Below, piece by piece: positions 1 through 7,349 of a stretch of DNA of 64,000 nt (within the stretch, counting starts at the first letter, position 1; each line of letters begins with the position of its first letter). The stretch spans positions 1 to 64,000 of the forward strand of contig UREE01000005.1 of assembly GCA_900546825.1 (NCBI GenBank), given 5' to 3'. Made by a program: the position numbers and the translations under genes. This DNA comes from an uncultured Collinsella sp. (GTDB lineage Bacteria > Actinomycetota > Coriobacteriia > Coriobacteriales > Coriobacteriaceae). The notes beneath the pieces were generated by a model that saw only the letters and a program-made list of their open reading frames with translations, searched no databases and was not told where the DNA came from.

Positions 1-192
1 GGCAATGGCTCGAACGGCGGCAACCAGGCGGGCAAGCCCGCAGGCGACAAGGCCCAGGGCAGCAAGAAGAACGGTTCGGCGATTCCCAATACCGGAGACC
101 AGACGGCGGCGACCGTCGCGACCGTCGGTGGTCTTGGCGCCATCATCGCCGCGATCGGCGCTTTCTTCCATCGTCGCAGCAAGGCTAAGTAG
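1..192 (+). CDS. C-terminal end of a cell-wall-anchored surface protein (partial)
   Basis: This is the last 63 codons of a gene that begins before the window; reading frame 1 is open from base 1 to TAG at 190-192. The visible tail is a Gly/Asn/Lys-rich spacer, then IPNTGD (an LPxTG-like sorting motif), about 20 hydrophobic residues (ATVATVGGLGAIIAAIGAFF) and the basic end HRRSKAK. That is the standard three-part sorting signal by which sortase anchors proteins to peptidoglycan. Ile replaces the usual Leu at position 1. A class B sortase gene lies about 0.7 kb downstream and could act on it, but the pairing is inference. Nothing can be said about the extracellular part. Confidence 0.85.
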   Translation, partial: GNGSNGGNQAGKPAGDKAQGSKKNGSAIPNTGDQTAATVATVGGLGAIIAAIGAFFHRRSKAK

Positions 193-211
193 CCCCAGCA
201 ACAGCTAAGCA

Positions 212-254
212 AGCGTGCCCGCCGTCCCACCCAAGGACGGTGGGCACGCTTTTT
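212..254 (+). terminator. Intrinsic terminator after the surface-protein gene
   Basis: A GC-rich inverted repeat (arms about 212-227 and 235-250, loop around 228-234) is followed directly by a run of five T at 250-254. It lies 20 bp after the stop codon of the partial surface-protein gene. Confidence 0.85.
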
Positions 255-337
255 GAATGTAGGCAGAAAGCTCCGACCCTTCGGCCTTAATCTCGCAAAG
301 CGTTCCGTCTCCCGCCGAACACATCAGCATCGGCGGC

Positions 338-343
338 TATACT
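338..343 (+). promoter_or_regulatory. Possible -10 box upstream of purE
   Basis: TATACT stands 67 bp upstream of the purE start in an otherwise featureless spacer. No convincing -35 box is seen at the expected spacing, so this is only a candidate. Confidence 0.3.
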
Positions 344-409
344 TGAATTATTTGCAGTTAAGGGTCGCGGATTGGCCGCGTCACCGCTCTCAACAGGAGG
401 TCTTTGTTT

Positions 410-874
410 ATGGCAGATCAAAAGCCGGTTGTCGGGATCATCATGGGTTCCAAGTCCGATCTGGGCGTTATGGAAGGCTGCACCGCCGAGCTCGAGGCAC
501 TGGGTGTGCCCTATGAGCTCGTGATCGCGAGCGCGCACCGCACGCCGGCGAAGGTCCACGAGTGGGCTTCGACTGCCGCCGATCGCGGTATCAAAGTGAT
601 TATCGCCGCCGCCGGCAAGGCCGCTCACCTGGGTGGTGTCGTGGCTGCCTTTACGCCGCTGCCGGTTATCGGCGTGCCTATGAAGACGAGTGACCTGGGC
701 GGTATGGATTCGCTGCTGTCGATGGTGCAGATGCCTTCGGGCGTGCCCGTGGCCTGCGTTGCCATCAACGGTGCCAAGAACGCCGCCATCTATGCCACGC
801 AGATTCTGGGTGCTTGCGACCCCGAGTACCGCAAGGTTATCGAGAAAATGAAGCAGGAGATGGCCGACGCCTAG
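410..874 (+). CDS. purE: N5-carboxyaminoimidazole ribonucleotide mutase PurE
   Basis: PurE moves the carboxyl group of N5-CAIR to C4 to make CAIR, a cytoplasmic step of de novo purine synthesis. The 154-residue length fits class I PurE. The N-terminal segment VGIIMGSKSDLGVME carries the conserved GSxSD nucleotide-binding motif, followed by ASAHRTP and an AAGKAAHLGGVVAAFT stretch matching the family's AGxAAHLPG motif. In this protein Lys and Gly stand at positions that often hold Gly and Pro. The start is ATG 410, because AGGAGG at 395-400 sits 9 bp upstream; a TTG two codons earlier is less well spaced. purK is not beside it, and purF, purM and purN follow 4.6 kb downstream beyond unrelated genes. 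Confidence 0.95.
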   Translation: MADQKPVVGIIMGSKSDLGVMEGCTAELEALGVPYELVIASAHRTPAKVHEWASTAADRGIKVIIAAAGKAAHLGGVVAAFTPLPVIGVPMKTSDLGGMDSLLSMVQMPSGVPVACVAINGAKNAAIYATQILGACDPEYRKVIEKMKQEMADA

Positions 875-909
875 GCGTTCCGCCGTTTCACCGCAGTATA
901 AGGAGAGCC

Positions 910-1908
910 ATGTCCGATTATCAGGGAAAACGATTCAAGGCTTCTCAGATTCCCGATCCGTCGAAGCCGGGTGCTGCCCATGCGGCACAGCAGGGTCGGA
1001 CATCCTCTCCTCAGCAGCCGCGCGCGCCGCGTTCCGTAACGCCGACGTCCCATCGCCGTCAGGATACGCCTGCTGCTTATCGCCCTTCGTCATACAGTAC
1101 GGCCAAGAAGTCACCTCGCTCTTCGGCGCATACCGCGCCATCGAGCTATACCGAGCCGCTGCGCAAAAAGCGCCGCTCCGTCATTCCCATTCTGCTCATC
1201 ATCATTGGCATTGGCCTGATCGTTGCTGCGGCCGCCATCTTTATTAATGCCCAGATTGGCTACAAGCAGGCGAGCGAGTCGTATCAAAAAATCGAAAAGC
1301 AATATGTGAGCGACAAGGACGCCAGCGGCGTGCCGATTATCGACTTCAACGCGCTCGCCCAGACAAATCCCGAGGTTGTGGGTTGGATTTACGCGCCCGG
1401 CACCAACATCAACTACCCCGTGGTGCAGACCAACAACAACTCCAAGTACCTCAACACGCTGTTCGACGGCACCGCCAATGCGTCGGGCGCCATCTTCTTG
1501 GATAGCGACGACACCGCGCCGGGCATGGTGGATCAGCAGACCACGATTTACGGCCATCACATGAATGACGGCTCGATGTTCAACGTGATTTCGAACACGA
1601 CCGATCAGGCGACGTTCGACAGCATGGAATACGTGTACTACATCACGCGCGATGCGACGTATAAGTTGCGCCCGCTGGCGACCAAGGTGGTCGAGGACAC
1701 GTATGCCAAGGCGCGCACGCCCAACTTTGAGGGCGATGACGGACTGAAGAATTACCTGTCCGAGATGCTCGACGGTGCCTCTGCCGTGGCGAGCGATGCC
1801 ACCGACCGTGCCGCTTCGGCAACCAAGGTCGTAACACTTGTGACCTGTCGTTCACTGTCATTTAGCAATACGCGCGCCGTCATGGTGCTCACGCCGGTCG
1901 AGGAATAA
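910..1908 (+). CDS. srtB: Class B sortase
   Basis: This membrane-bound transpeptidase cleaves sorting signals and attaches surface proteins to the wall. The 332 residues comprise a Pro/Ser/Arg-rich cytoplasmic N-terminus (1-88), one membrane helix (about 90-113) and an extracellular catalytic domain. The active site is visible: His in TIYGHHMNDGSMF (about 216-217), Cys313 in VTLVTC and Arg322 in SNTRAVMV. The segment VVGWIYAPGTNINYPVVQ and the spacing of the domain favour class B over class A or C. ATG 910 follows AGGAG closely. The long disordered cytoplasmic tail is unusual for small housekeeping sortases. Possible substrates in the window are the IPNTG protein at 1-192 and the LPTTG adhesin at 53-59 kb; both assignments are inferred. 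Confidence 0.9.
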   Translation: MSDYQGKRFKASQIPDPSKPGAAHAAQQGRTSSPQQPRAPRSVTPTSHRRQDTPAAYRPSSYSTAKKSPRSSAHTAPSSYTEPLRKKRRSVIPILLIIIGIGLIVAAAAIFINAQIGYKQASESYQKIEKQYVSDKDASGVPIIDFNALAQTNPEVVGWIYAPGTNINYPVVQTNNNSKYLNTLFDGTANASGAIFLDSDDTAPGMVDQQTTIYGHHMNDGSMFNVISNTTDQATFDSMEYVYYITRDATYKLRPLATKVVEDTYAKARTPNFEGDDGLKNYLSEMLDGASAVASDATDRAASATKVVTLVTCRSLSFSNTRAVMVLTPVEE

Positions 1909-1963
1909 AGTGTCCGGGAGTCCCGTCCCAAAAAGACTACCCTGGAAAGCAAAAGGAGAAATG

Positions 1964-2380
1964 ATGTTTGAGAATGGCAAATCGATGCCTTCGGTTGATG
2001 CTTGGCTGCGCGAGGCCAAGGCCGATGCTTCGGCGGCTGATTGTGGGATGTACCTGACGCATAACGGCGTGGTGCGTGCGACGCCTAAGTCCGAGGCGCG
2101 TGGGGTCGAGACAGATGGTGTGGCGCCTGGACATAAGGTGGGCGGCATGGTGTTTGGCTTCGATGCCGAAAAGGTACAGGCCGCTATCGAGGCAACGCGC
2201 GCGATGCCGGGTATCGGCTATGTGCGCGTGTGGCTGGCGAGCGGCGAGCTCGCCGTAGGCGACGACATCATGCTCGTGCTCATTGGCGGGGACATTCGCC
2301 CGCATGTGGTCGATGCGCTGCAGGCGCTCGTCGGTACCATCAAAAATGAGTGTGTGAGCGAGGTCGAGCGCGAGGCATAG
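1964..2380 (+). CDS. MoaE-like protein (molybdopterin synthase large subunit family)
   Basis: This is a 138-residue protein whose C-terminal half (PGIGYVRVWLASGELAVGDD, then a predicted helix ending in TIKNEC) follows the MoaE pattern: a beta strand, a G-x-L-x-x-GD turn and a helix leading to a catalytic Lys region. MoaE and MoaD together convert precursor Z to molybdopterin. The N-terminal half is divergent and no moaD, moaA or moaC is nearby, so the role in cofactor synthesis is uncertain. ATG 1964 is preferred over ATG 1961 because AGGAG at 1954-1958 is then 5 bp away. It lies 55 bp after the sortase and ends at a terminator shared with the convergent neighbour. Confidence 0.55.
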   Translation: MFENGKSMPSVDAWLREAKADASAADCGMYLTHNGVVRATPKSEARGVETDGVAPGHKVGGMVFGFDAEKVQAAIEATRAMPGIGYVRVWLASGELAVGDDIMLVLIGGDIRPHVVDALQALVGTIKNECVSEVEREA

Positions 2381-2410
2381 GGGCTTGCGTCGATAGAAGG
2401 GTCGCTTATA

Positions 2411-2447
2411 AAAATGCCCGCCGGTACGTGATACCGGCGGGCATTTT
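2411..2447. terminator. Bidirectional terminator between convergent genes
   Basis: A perfect hairpin (arms AAAATGCCCGCCGGTA and its complement, 5-nt loop) has an A run on one side and a T run on the other, so it can end transcription from both the MoaE-like gene and the minus-strand CmpB-family gene. Confidence 0.85.
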
Positions 2448-2468
2448 GCGTTTTGGGCGCGGTGGGCG

Positions 2469-3698
2469 CTACACGCGCGTCGCATCCTTGGGGCTCATGG
2501 TCATGCTCTGGAAGCGGTTCTCCATGTAGTCGTTATCGAAATATTTGCCGTAGAACTGCGCGACGGGAATATCCGGCTCCGTGCCGTTGACGCGCTGGTA
2601 CCAGTAGTCGAGCGACTGCAGCGTCATGACGCCGTCGACCAGCATAATGACGGTAAAGATGACGGTAGCCGAGTAGCGACTCTTCCACGGAATCATGTTG
2701 ATGAGCTTGAGCAGCCTCGGCAGCAGCAGCTTGATCCAGATAAGGCCGCCCAGGCCCCACAGACAGGCAAAGCCCGTGCAGGTGCGTCCGCCCGTAAGGA
2801 CGGCGAGTGGGTCGGGCATGCCGAACAGCTTCATGTGCGAGTAGCTCCACGAGACCACGCCAAATGAGGTCTGCATAAACCAGCCCACGAACACCTCAAA
2901 GCTCGCGCCGAGCACAGCGCTTACCAGGAAAATGATGACGGGGTTCTTTTTATAGAAGCGGTTGAGCACCATGGTCATGAGTACGGCGCCAAAGCCATAG
3001 ATGGGGCTGAAGGGACCAAACAGCATGCCGGCGCGGTTCTGGTAGACGCCCGGGTCGTCAACTGTCATATGCCAGATGTCCTCGGCGATCAGGCCGAGCA
3101 CGCAGCAGACGAGGAATACCCAGAACAGGTTGAAGTAGTTGAGCTTGATGTAGCCCTCGCCGGTTTCATCGCGGCCGAGCATGCCCTCGGCGGCGGCGTC
3201 GCGGTCGAGCATCTCCTGCAGGCGGCGCTGCAGTTCGCGCTCCTGGCGAAGCGTAGGATCGACGGTGGCTGAAAGCGCGATGAGGATACCGAGCTGAATA
3301 GCGGGACGAAGCAAGAAGAGCCCGATACCTTGGAGCATCACGTCGACCAAAAGCTCGACGACGGTGAATGCAATAAGGATGTAGGACAGGCGGGCGGCGT
3401 TGCGGCGCTGGTTTTTGATAAGGTCCAGGCCAAAGATGATCAGGATGACGGCACTTGCCGCAGAGAGCATGATGCCGGCGACGATGAGTCCAACCGAGAC
3501 CAGCATATTGTCGCCGAGCTTTTCGGCGGCGTTGCCGTTGATGAGCGCGGTGATGACCTGCCACATAAAGGCGGCGACCGACGGGAGTGTGCCCACGCCG
3601 GACAGGATGCACAGGACGGCGTACACCTTAATGATGAGGGGAATCTTCTTGACCTCCGTGGCGCTGGGGACGCTGGGGTCGAGTTCGTTTCGATCCAT
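2469..3698 (-). CDS. CmpB-family multi-spanning membrane protein (putative ABC transporter type IV)
   Basis: This is a 409-residue integral membrane protein. The N-terminal third has four or five hydrophobic segments (from about residue 25 to 160), then a charged stretch (ATVDPTLRQERELQRR...) and a C-terminal half with the motifs IYGFGAVLM and ASFEVFVGWFMQ typical of the CmpB / putative ABC-transporter type IV family. The family's function is not established and no ATPase is adjacent. The minus-strand start at 3698 has AGAAAGG upstream. Further upstream, GATTACAA (3724-3731) and its complement TTGTAATC (3783-3790) form a spaced inverted repeat that might be an operator. The gene appears to be monocistronic. 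Confidence 0.7.
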   Translation of the reverse strand: MDRNELDPSVPSATEVKKIPLIIKVYAVLCILSGVGTLPSVAAFMWQVITALINGNAAEKLGDNMLVSVGLIVAGIMLSAASAVILIIFGLDLIKNQRRNAARLSYILIAFTVVELLVDVMLQGIGLFLLRPAIQLGILIALSATVDPTLRQERELQRRLQEMLDRDAAAEGMLGRDETGEGYIKLNYFNLFWVFLVCCVLGLIAEDIWHMTVDDPGVYQNRAGMLFGPFSPIYGFGAVLMTMVLNRFYKKNPVIIFLVSAVLGASFEVFVGWFMQTSFGVVSWSYSHMKLFGMPDPLAVLTGGRTCTGFACLWGLGGLIWIKLLLPRLLKLINMIPWKSRYSATVIFTVIMLVDGVMTLQSLDYWYQRVNGTEPDIPVAQFYGKYFDNDYMENRFQSMTMSPKDATRV

Positions 3699-3892
3699 AC
3701 AGAACCTTTCTCGCTTTGTCCTAGATTACAAGGATACGCCGCCGACCTGCCAAAAGACAGGACGAACGTCCCAATTGCAACTTTGTAATCCCCAACGGTG
3801 GACGCGGCGGCCATCTGGGGGGTGTTCCTATAGTTTTGTCAACTGGGAAATGCTCTCCGTGCGACCGAATCGCGGCATGCTGACGCCAAGCC

Positions 3893-3909
3893 ATTAGGCC
3901 GGTGGGCTT
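3893..3909 (+). repeat. 17-bp direct repeat, left flank of the IS110 element
   Basis: ATTAGGCCGGTGGGCTT matches ATTAGCTCGGTGGGCTT at 5415-5431 with two differences. The pair brackets the IS110-group element. Confidence 0.7.
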
Positions 3910-3931
3910 CAGTCTGCTCGGTGCGTTTCGG

Positions 3932-5089
3932 CTAGGCTGCGTAAGGCACCCTGTCTCGCATGACCGCGTAGATGACCTTCAGTCTCTTTCGCGCCAGCGC
4001 CTTGAGCGCCTTGCCGTGCGACATGCCCCGCTCCCGGCACCTGGTGTAGTAGTCGCCCCATCTCCCCTCTGTCCGGGTAAGGCAGTTACATGAGAATATG
4101 AGCAGGTTCTTCAGCCTCTTGTTGCCTTGGCGCGATGCCGTCACCGAGGAGATCGAGGTTCCCGACTGGCGGTTGCGCGGCGCCAGGCCGCAGTACGACG
4201 CGAGCCTGTCGTGACTGGGGAAGTCTTCGATGTCGATGGAGATCGCAAGCTCGGAAGCGGTTTTGGGCCCGATGCCCGGCACCGTCAGGAGGCATCGGTA
4301 GGTATCGTCGCCCTCGAGCAGGGCGGAGATCTCCGCCGTGATCGCCTCGATCTCCGCCGAGTTCTCGGATATCCTGCGCGCGAGCAGTTTCACCGCCCGG
4401 TCCTCGGCGGCGACGACCGACGCATCCGGCCTTGTCGAGGAGGTTGTCGAGCGGACGAGGGCCTCGATCTTACCGCGCGCCGCCCCACGCGTGAGCGCCG
4501 CCGCCCTGCGGGGCCCGGCGTCGGCTACCGACCAGGCCCCGCCGAGGGATGCCATGAGCCTCAGCTGGGGCCCGTCGGACAGGTCGACCAGTGCCTCGAA
4601 GGCGGGGCACGATTCCAGCAGGATGCTGCGCAGCCGGTTCTTATTCCTAGTGTTCTCGCAGGTCAGGAAGTTCCTCTGGGCGGCCAGCGCCCTCGCCGCC
4701 GCAATCGTCGGACCCGGGTCTCCGACCGGCAGGAGCGCGTCGGGGATGCCAAGCGCCGTCTTCGCGATGACCATCGCGTCTCGCTCGTCGGTCTTGGCGT
4801 CGCCGGCGAAGAGCCTGGCGGCCCCGTGCGCCGCGAGTCCCGGCAGGTACGCCGCCGACATCCCGGCCGCCCTGGCGCGGGCGAGCGCGAGGGCGCCTAT
4901 GTTGCGCGACTGGTCGACGACCACGAGCGCATCGGGGAAGCGGCCGAACAGCGAGTCCAGGTCGTCCTCCCTGTTCGCGACGGGGGTGCTCAACAGCACC
5001 TCGCCATCTCGAGTCGCGACGCATGCCCAGTGGGACGATTTCCCGACATCGAGCCCGATGACGGCTTCCGGCATTCTAATTGGTGCCAC
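3932..5089 (-). CDS. IS110 family transposase (DEDD recombinase)
   Basis: This enzyme carries out RNA-guided excision and insertion of its IS. The 385 residues have the two family domains: an N-terminal RuvC-like DEDD domain with Asp14 (IGLDVG), Asp59 (VVVDQS), and Asp101/Asp104 (KTDERD), and a C-terminal Transposase_20 domain with VPGIGPKTAS and the nucleophile-region motif RQSGTS near residue 300. Position 59 is Asp rather than Glu, as I recall for actinobacterial IS116-like members with a VVDQ motif. I chose the GTG at 5089 because GGAGGAT ends about 8 bp upstream; the longer TTG reading at 5104 would start inside that ribosome binding site. The frame is intact, so the element may be active. 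Confidence 0.9.
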   Translation of the reverse strand: MAPIRMPEAVIGLDVGKSSHWACVATRDGEVLLSTPVANREDDLDSLFGRFPDALVVVDQSRNIGALALARARAAGMSAAYLPGLAAHGAARLFAGDAKTDERDAMVIAKTALGIPDALLPVGDPGPTIAAARALAAQRNFLTCENTRNKNRLRSILLESCPAFEALVDLSDGPQLRLMASLGGAWSVADAGPRRAAALTRGAARGKIEALVRSTTSSTRPDASVVAAEDRAVKLLARRISENSAEIEAITAEISALLEGDDTYRCLLTVPGIGPKTASELAISIDIEDFPSHDRLASYCGLAPRNRQSGTSISSVTASRQGNKRLKNLLIFSCNCLTRTEGRWGDYYTRCRERGMSHGKALKALARKRLKVIYAVMRDRVPYAA

Positions 5090-5414
5090 GGTGGTATCCT
5101 CCAATCGGTAGGCCGATCGGAACCCCTCCCCGCGACACCCACATTACCTGGCCGTGGCGCTTGCGCCCGGCAGTTTCCTATCAGTCGTCCGGAGCGGCGA
5201 GCGCCCCCGGTGGCAACACCCCCCGGGCCCTCTACGGGGCAGGGGCAGACGGCCATCCGGAGGCGCCCGATCGGCGGCCCCTCGGGGCTTGCCCGTATCG
5301 TAGGCAATGCGCCGAATGCTCGCCATCGAAATTTATCGATGGCCTATTTCAGACTGTAATGGGCGGGCGCTTGCACTGGACAGACCGATAAAATGTTTGG
5401 CCGCAAAACGGATT
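5090..5414 (-). ncRNA. Candidate bridge (guide) RNA region of the IS110 element
   Basis: This 325-bp non-coding stretch lies upstream of the transposase. The 5090-5310 part is very GC-rich and full of short inverted repeats, for example around 5200-5230 where CCCCCGGTGG faces a matching G-rich arm. In IS110-group elements this is where the bridge RNA with target- and donor-binding loops is encoded. The location and structure fit. RNA ends and guide loops were not derived here. Confidence 0.4.
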
Positions 5415-5431
5415 ATTAGCTCGGTGGGCTT
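5415..5431 (+). repeat. 17-bp direct repeat, right flank of the IS110 element
   Basis: ATTAGCTCGGTGGGCTT; partner of 3893-3909, two mismatches at positions 6-7 of the 17-mer. Confidence 0.7.
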
Positions 5432-5476
5432 TTAAAAAGCGCTGCTCATGCGCTGGGGAGCGCGTCGCGCCGTGCG

Positions 5477-5482
5477 TATAAT
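5477..5482 (+). promoter_or_regulatory. -10 box of the purF promoter
   Basis: A perfect TATAAT 41 bp upstream of the purF ATG, preceded by TGCG (close to an extended -10). The -35 region is weak. It lies only about 45 bp beyond the IS110 boundary, so the insertion may have replaced upstream control sequence. Confidence 0.55.
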
Positions 5483-5523
5483 AAGGCGGGTAACGCCAAA
5501 ATACGAGGCTCTGAGGGGATGCC

Positions 5524-7194
5524 ATGTCTCAAGAAACCATCCGCGCGGCCGAGCGTGCCGCGGGACAGGTGAACGCCATGTCGACGTATGATCCGGACTC
5601 CGACCAGCTGCATGAGGAATGCGGCGTTTTTGGTGTGTGGGCACCCGATCGCGACGTGGCTCGACTGACGTACTTTGGCCTGCGTGCACTGCAGCACCGT
5701 GGCCAGGAATCGGCGGGAATCGCCGTGGGCGACGGCGGCACGGTTATGGTTCGCAAGGACCTGGGCCTGCTCGATCGCGTGTTCTCCAACGCCGACCTGT
5801 CAACGCTCTCCGGCCAGCTGGCTGTGGGTCACGTGCGCTATGGCACCGCTGGCGCCAAGAGCTGGGAAGCCTCGCAGCCACATCTCTCTACCATCAATAG
5901 CGTCATTATCGCGCTCGCGCACAACGGCACCCTCGTCAACACCGACGAGCTGCGCCGCCAGCTGATCGAGCTGGGCGTGCCGTTCCTCTCCAATTCGGAT
6001 TCCGAGGTCGCGACCAAGCTTATCGGCTACTTCACCCAGCGTACAGGCCATCTGCGCGAGGGTATTCGCAAGACCATGGAACTCGTGCGCGGCGGCTACG
6101 CCATGACGCTCATCAACGAGCAGGCGCTCTACGCATTCCGCGATCCGCACGGCATTCGCCCGCTCGTGCTGGGCAAGCTGGTGGACGAGGGTTTGGACCA
6201 GGCCGATGCCGCAGCCGTTTCGCAGCTACCGTCGCAGGACGGCGCCGCGACGGTCGACTCCGCCGTCCGTGTCACGCGCGCCGGCGGCTGGGTCGTTGCT
6301 TCCGAGACCTGCGCACTCGACATCGTGGGTGCCGAGTACGTCCGTGATGTCCGTCCCGGTGAGATTTTGCGCATCAGCGCCGAGGGCCTTGTGTCCGAGC
6401 AGGGCGTGCCTGCCGCCGAAGAGCCTGCTAACTGCATCTTTGAGCAGGTCTACTTCGCTCGCCCCGATTCCATCATGAACGGCAAGAGCGTCTACGCCTG
6501 CCGCTATGACATGGGTCGTCAGCTGGCACATGAGGAGCCCGTCGAGGCCGACCTGGTCATTGGCGTGCCCGATTCCGGCCTGCCACCCGCGGAGGGGTAT
6601 TCGCACGAGAGCGGTATTCCCTTTGGCGAGGGCCTTATCAAGAACCGCTACGTGGGCCGTACGTTTATCGAGCCCACGCAGGAGCTGCGCGCCATGGGCG
6701 TGCGCATGAAGCTCAACCCGCTGCGCGACAACATCGAGGGCAAGCGCCTGGTCGTCATCGACGACTCCATTGTGCGCGGCACCACCATGGTGCAGCTCGT
6801 CAAGATGCTGCGCAACGCCGGTGCCAAGGAGATTCATATTCGCATCAACTCGCCCGAGGTCATCTGGCCGTGCTTCTACGGTATCGATACCGACGTGCAG
6901 TCGCAGCTTATCAGCGCCAACAAGACGGTCGACGAGATTTGCGAGTATATCGGCGCCGATTCGCTGGCCTTCCTTTCGGTCGAGGGCCTGCTTAAGGTCA
7001 TGCCCAAGGGCGGTTACTGCGATGCGTGCTTTACCGGACGCTACCCCGTGGCGATTCCCGAGAGCTTTGGCCGCGACAAGTTCATGGAGGGCTTTAAGCC
7101 CCGCAACCTGGACAAGCCGCTTCACTTTGACGACGACGCCGTGGTCGAGAAATACGACGACCGCAGCTGGGAAGAGGAACACGGCGAGGCCTAA
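5524..7194 (+). CDS. purF: Amidophosphoribosyltransferase PurF
   Basis: PurF makes 5-phosphoribosylamine from PRPP and glutamine, the committed step of purine synthesis. The 556-residue protein has a 32-residue N-terminal extension before the catalytic cysteine (HEECGVFGVW, Cys33), which suggests a propeptide that is removed so that Cys becomes residue 1. The Ntn glutaminase domain (about 33-270, with ALQHRGQESAGI) is followed by a PRTase domain with the PRPP motif VVIDDSIVRGTT. C-terminal Cys residues (GGYCDACFTGRYP) fit the Fe-S-containing Bacillus-type enzyme. ATG 5524 has GAGGGG just upstream; an in-frame ATG at 5578 would shorten the propeptide. Confidence 0.97.
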   Translation: MSQETIRAAERAAGQVNAMSTYDPDSDQLHEECGVFGVWAPDRDVARLTYFGLRALQHRGQESAGIAVGDGGTVMVRKDLGLLDRVFSNADLSTLSGQLAVGHVRYGTAGAKSWEASQPHLSTINSVIIALAHNGTLVNTDELRRQLIELGVPFLSNSDSEVATKLIGYFTQRTGHLREGIRKTMELVRGGYAMTLINEQALYAFRDPHGIRPLVLGKLVDEGLDQADAAAVSQLPSQDGAATVDSAVRVTRAGGWVVASETCALDIVGAEYVRDVRPGEILRISAEGLVSEQGVPAAEEPANCIFEQVYFARPDSIMNGKSVYACRYDMGRQLAHEEPVEADLVIGVPDSGLPPAEGYSHESGIPFGEGLIKNRYVGRTFIEPTQELRAMGVRMKLNPLRDNIEGKRLVVIDDSIVRGTTMVQLVKMLRNAGAKEIHIRINSPEVIWPCFYGIDTDVQSQLISANKTVDEICEYIGADSLAFLSVEGLLKVMPKGGYCDACFTGRYPVAIPESFGRDKFMEGFKPRNLDKPLHFDDDAVVEKYDDRSWEEEHGEA

Positions 7195-7224
7195 AACCTG
7201 CCCTTTAGGGACAGGTTTATTTTG
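7194..7224 (+). terminator. Probable terminator / GGGACAG-type hairpin after purF
   Basis: AAACCTG and CAGGTTT pair around a CC-TTTA-GGG centre, followed by a T-rich run ending TTTATTTT. It starts on the last base of the purF stop codon. The right half (7207-7226) matches 21057-21076 in 19 of 20 bases, so it also belongs to a dispersed repeat family. Confidence 0.55.
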
Positions 7225-7349
7225 GTAGGTTTACCTGCTGTTTTGTTGATATGACGGCGCGTGCTGTTATGGCGCGCGCCGAAATGAACGCAACTATGAG
7301 CACCGTTTGGCACCCGCGCGTCGGACGGTAATGGGAGAGGAAGGCTCAG

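Larger units (their letters stand above)
3910..5414 (-). mobile_element. IS110-group insertion sequence
   Basis: About 1.5 kb between two near-identical 17-bp direct repeats. It contains one transposase gene on the minus strand, a very short right end (about 22 bp after the stop) and a long, structured, GC-rich non-coding left end (5090-5414) upstream of the transposase. This asymmetry is what is known for the IS110 group, whose guide (bridge) RNA is made from the left end. There are no terminal inverted repeats, which is normal for this group. Exact ends are not certain; one copy of the 17-mer may belong to the element. Confidence 0.75.

Noticed and set aside
4127..5359. 410-residue plus-strand frame across the IS110 element
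   Set aside because: Shadow of the minus-strand transposase and its non-coding left end.
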